Source: Nitrospirota bacterium (GTDB lineage: Bacteria > Nitrospirota > Nitrospiria > Nitrospirales > UBA8639). From it: a stretch of DNA of 6,899 nucleotides. Within the stretch, counting starts at the first letter, position 1; each line of letters opens with the position of its first letter. Shown here piece after piece: positions 5,515 to 6,899 of the stretch. The stretch covers positions 1 to 6,899 of the forward strand of contig JAOUGQ010000153.1 in NCBI GenBank assembly GCA_029865515.1, read 5' to 3'. Position numbers and translations under genes: made by a program. The notes below the pieces were generated by a model. It saw nothing but the letters and a program-made list of their open reading frames with translations, was not told the origin of the DNA and searched no databases.

Positions 5515-5725
5515 TTAAGCCGTATGCCAGGGTATCGCAAAAGCATCTTCCGAGATTTCCAGGATCCTGTCGGTTGGGGCAATGACCAGGCCGTGGTGGA
5601 TGTCCAGTTTTAGGGTAACTGTCCCTCAAGGCTTTCATGCCCTGGGCGTCGCGTTTGATCGTTTGGCTCTTGACCTTCACTTCCATTGGGAACCATTTAC
5701 TGTCCCGTTCCAGGAGAACGGTCAA
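5515..5725 (-). pseudogene. C-terminal tail of an AAA ATPase with DUF4143 domain, frameshifted
   Basis: On the minus strand TVLLERDSKWFPMEVKVKSQ, then TIKRDAQGMKALRDSYPK, is followed after a four-base A run (T4 at 5608-5611 on the plus strand) by the next frame, LDIHHGLVIAPTDRILEISE then DAFAIPWHTA and TAA at 5515-5517. Removing one A joins them. The order V-L-L-E-R-D...P-x-E-V-K-V-K, a G-x-x-A-L-R helix, a G-L-V-I-A-P strand and the final A-I-P-W is the PD-(D/E)xK-like C-terminus of ATPases with a DUF4143 domain (ATP-binding proteins of about 400 residues). A TAG at 5726-5728 closes the frame just upstream, and no ATPase domain lies before it: the glycine-zipper gene ends at 5796. So less than a fifth of the gene remains. 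The reading frame accidentally continues into the small lipoprotein. Confidence 0.68.
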
Positions 5726-5795
5726 CTAAGGCAGCACATCTCCCGCCTTTCCCCGTTGATGCCCACACAATTTGGCAAACGCTTGTTGTGTCAGC

Positions 5796-6269
5796 CTACC
5801 CGACTTTATACCCTTTTCCTTCTAGACACACACCACAGGCTCGATTAAAGGTCTGGCGGTTCTGCTGATTTTGGGCGGAAGCCTTTTCTTGTTTCTTTTG
5901 GGCTTTGGCATTATCCCGACTCTGTCCCAACAAACCACCGGCGGCGCCAACCCCGGCACCTATAGCCGCTCCCTTCCCGGCATTACCGGCAATCGCGCCT
6001 CCGACCGCTCCCCAAAGTGCGGCTCTGCCCATGGCTCCCCCCAACATGTCACCGCGTCGTTATTTGGGAGCGGAGGTGGTGGCCACTGGTTGACTCGGAT
6101 CGAATCCGGTTTGGTCTTTGGCCCATTTGTAACAGGAAAACTCATCCATTTCTTGTTTGTCGGGGCTCTGCCCCTCAAGCGGATAGATGAACATTTGAGC
6201 CGGCGAAGAAGCCAGCCCTAACACAAAGGTCAGGGCGACGCTGATACCGATCACAGATTGAACACGCAT
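5796..6269 (-). pseudogene. Glycine-zipper exported protein interrupted by an in-frame TAA
   Basis: The ATG at 6267-6269 with GGAGGT 5 bases upstream starts MRVQSVIGISVALTFVLGLA, a signal peptide that ends near SSPA before QMFIYP. Residues 26-57 read as the conserved Y-P-x-x-G-Q-S-x-x-K-Q-x-x-D-E-x-x-C-Y-x-W-A-x-x-Q-T-G-F-D-P motif. At codon 70 (6060-6062) a TAA interrupts; the same frame then continues RRGD, LGGAMGRAALWGAVGGAIAG, NAGKGAAIGAGVGAAGG and a Q/N/K-rich helix that ends CLEGKGYKVG. The first part and the glycine zipper (G-x-x-x-G repeats that can pack in or on a membrane) belong together in one family of about 150-180 residues, so this is a nonsense mutation of one 157-codon gene, for instance CAA to TAA. 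An internal ATG at 6045-6047 has no ribosome binding site. It lies 51 bases behind the next gene upstream. Confidence 0.8.
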
Positions 6270-6274
6270 AATAG

Positions 6275-6280
6275 ACCTCC
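6275..6280 (-). promoter_or_regulatory. Ribosome binding site deciding the glycine-zipper start
   Basis: GGAGGT on the minus strand lies 5 bases before the ATG at 6269. It rules out the longer frame that would start at 6299. Confidence 0.75.
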
Positions 6281-6320
6281 AAAACATTGATGATGGCATT
6301 AGAACATTTTCGATTGGAGA

Positions 6321-6864
6321 TTACGGCATTTCCGGAATGGAATACGTAATGCGTGGCCATATGGCGACGCCTTCCCCATGTTGCCGGGCCGACTCAAACC
6401 CGTCCACAACAACAAGCTGCCGTGCCTGGATTTTCGAAATCATTTCTCCTTCCCCCGTAATCCCCGCAAACTTCCCGGTTCCTCCGGTAATCGTAAATGG
6501 CCCCTGGCACCCTTCAAAATCCCCGGTACAGGTAAATTCTGCGTACACCCGTTCGCCTTCTGCATTCGAGATAATGCAATGATCCTTCCCGGACTTCGTT
6601 TGGGTCTTCAAATCGGCTTCGACTGTAGCTGGACACACAAGAGAGCCCGCGTGCAACGCTCCCTGAGCATCCTCGACAAACATGATGCCGCTATACACCG
6701 CCACCATGTAAACCCGATCGTCGCCAATAGGAAACGCAAATCCTTCCCCTTCCCAGGGTGCCATGGCTTTGAGGGTAGCCTGCTCGGCGGACCCTATCCC
6801 CGCATGGCCGAAGAAAAACAGCCCCCAGGACCATCACGATGATAAAACCGAGGTGTCTTCTCAT
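6321..6864 (-). pseudogene. Secreted protein with TGGTGKFAGITG barrel motif, signal peptide out of frame
   Basis: The ATG at 6862-6864 follows AGGAGGAG and opens MRRHLGFIIVMVLGAVF, a clear signal peptide. After the T run (A5 at 6814-6818 on the plus strand) that frame degenerates, but the neighbouring frame reads FGHAGIGSAEQATLKAMAPW and on to TAA at 6321-6323. Removing one T gives a protein of about 180 residues with cleavage at G-S-A before EQ. The mature part has four cysteines (V-C-P, D-H-C, F-T-C-T-G, E-G-C) that could form two disulfides, and the segment FTITGGTGKFAGITGEG, which resembles the glycine-rich turn of allene-oxide-cyclase/dirigent-like beta-barrels. That family link is a tentative recall; no catalytic role is implied. 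The internal ATG at 6764 would give a cytoplasmic protein without export signal. This is the first gene of the leftward cluster within the window. Confidence 0.7.
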
Positions 6865-6871
6865 ACAAATA

Positions 6872-6880
6872 CTCCTCCTC
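6872..6880 (-). promoter_or_regulatory. Ribosome binding site of the secreted barrel-motif gene
   Basis: GAGGAGGAG on the minus strand lies 7 bases before the ATG at 6864 and supports starting translation there, ahead of the frameshift. Confidence 0.75.
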
Positions 6881-6899
6881 GGGATAAAAACCGTGTAAA

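Noticed and set aside
4997..5725. A single 242-codon minus-strand protein
   Set aside because: Its first part is the frame-broken tail of an ATPase, its middle has no protein-like pattern, and its last 94 residues are a complete lipoprotein with its own signal peptide and ribosome binding site.
829..6062. Stop-codon reassignment (TAG or TAA read as an amino acid)
   Set aside because: TAG and TAA also act as normal terminators of intact genes in the window, and the accompanying frameshifts cannot be explained by recoding.
6378..6842. 154-codon plus-strand frame opposite the secreted barrel-motif gene
   Set aside because: The minus strand has conserved motif, signal peptide and ribosome binding site; this frame is its shadow.

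Overview
The window reads as a low-complexity accessory stretch from a diderm (Gram-negative-type) bacterium. Several products carry export signals for the envelope: two outer-membrane beta-barrel proteins, two lipoproteins with clear lipoboxes, a glycine-zipper protein and a secreted cysteine-containing protein. By eye the GC content is near 50%. The mix of Phenol_MetA_deg-type barrels, DUF4410 lipoproteins and short exported proteins is what I associate with environmental Nitrospirota or Proteobacteria; this taxonomic guess is weak and rests on family recall only. I see no tRNA, rRNA, CRISPR array or intact mobile element.

Layout. 1-380 (-): the C-terminal part of an endonuclease/exonuclease/phosphatase-family protein that lacks its N-terminus and runs off the left edge. 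448-1218 (+): an outer-membrane barrel gene without signal peptide and with an in-frame TAG. 1219-1695: no gene; degenerate dispersed repeats and hairpins. 1696-2207 (+): an overlapping toxin/antitoxin-like pair, each with a one-base frameshift. 2321-2476 (+): a remnant of the N-terminus of a REP-associated (Y1) transposase. 2512-3225 (+): an intact DUF4410 lipoprotein with a strong ribosome binding site. 3226-3736: no gene; a cluster of short inverted and tandem repeats, one block of which matches 1373-1460. 3737-4588 (+): an intact outer-membrane barrel protein containing a run of nine G. 4637-4816 (+): a possible 59-residue ORF. 4997-5281 (-): an intact small lipoprotein. 5515-5725 (-): the tail of a DUF4143-type ATPase, frameshifted. 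5796-6269 (-): a glycine-zipper protein interrupted by an in-frame TAA. 6321-6864 (-): a secreted protein whose signal peptide is one base out of frame with its mature part.

The three rightmost genes point leftwards and are closely spaced (51 bases between the first two), so they probably formed one transcription unit that starts to the right of the window. The plus-strand genes DUF4410 and the second barrel are separated by the repeat cluster and are probably transcribed separately; I found no promoter convincing enough to list.

The main theme is decay. Seven loci are broken or truncated while four (two lipoproteins, one barrel, one small ORF) read through. Four of the lesions are single-base length changes within short homopolymers, so either this is a pseudogene-rich island with a dead transposase and its palindromic repeats, or the underlying sequence carries homopolymer indel errors. 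The nonsense codons and the double 5' truncation near position 380-447 cannot be explained by homopolymer errors, which favours real decay for at least part of it. I do not see a convincing novel functional system.
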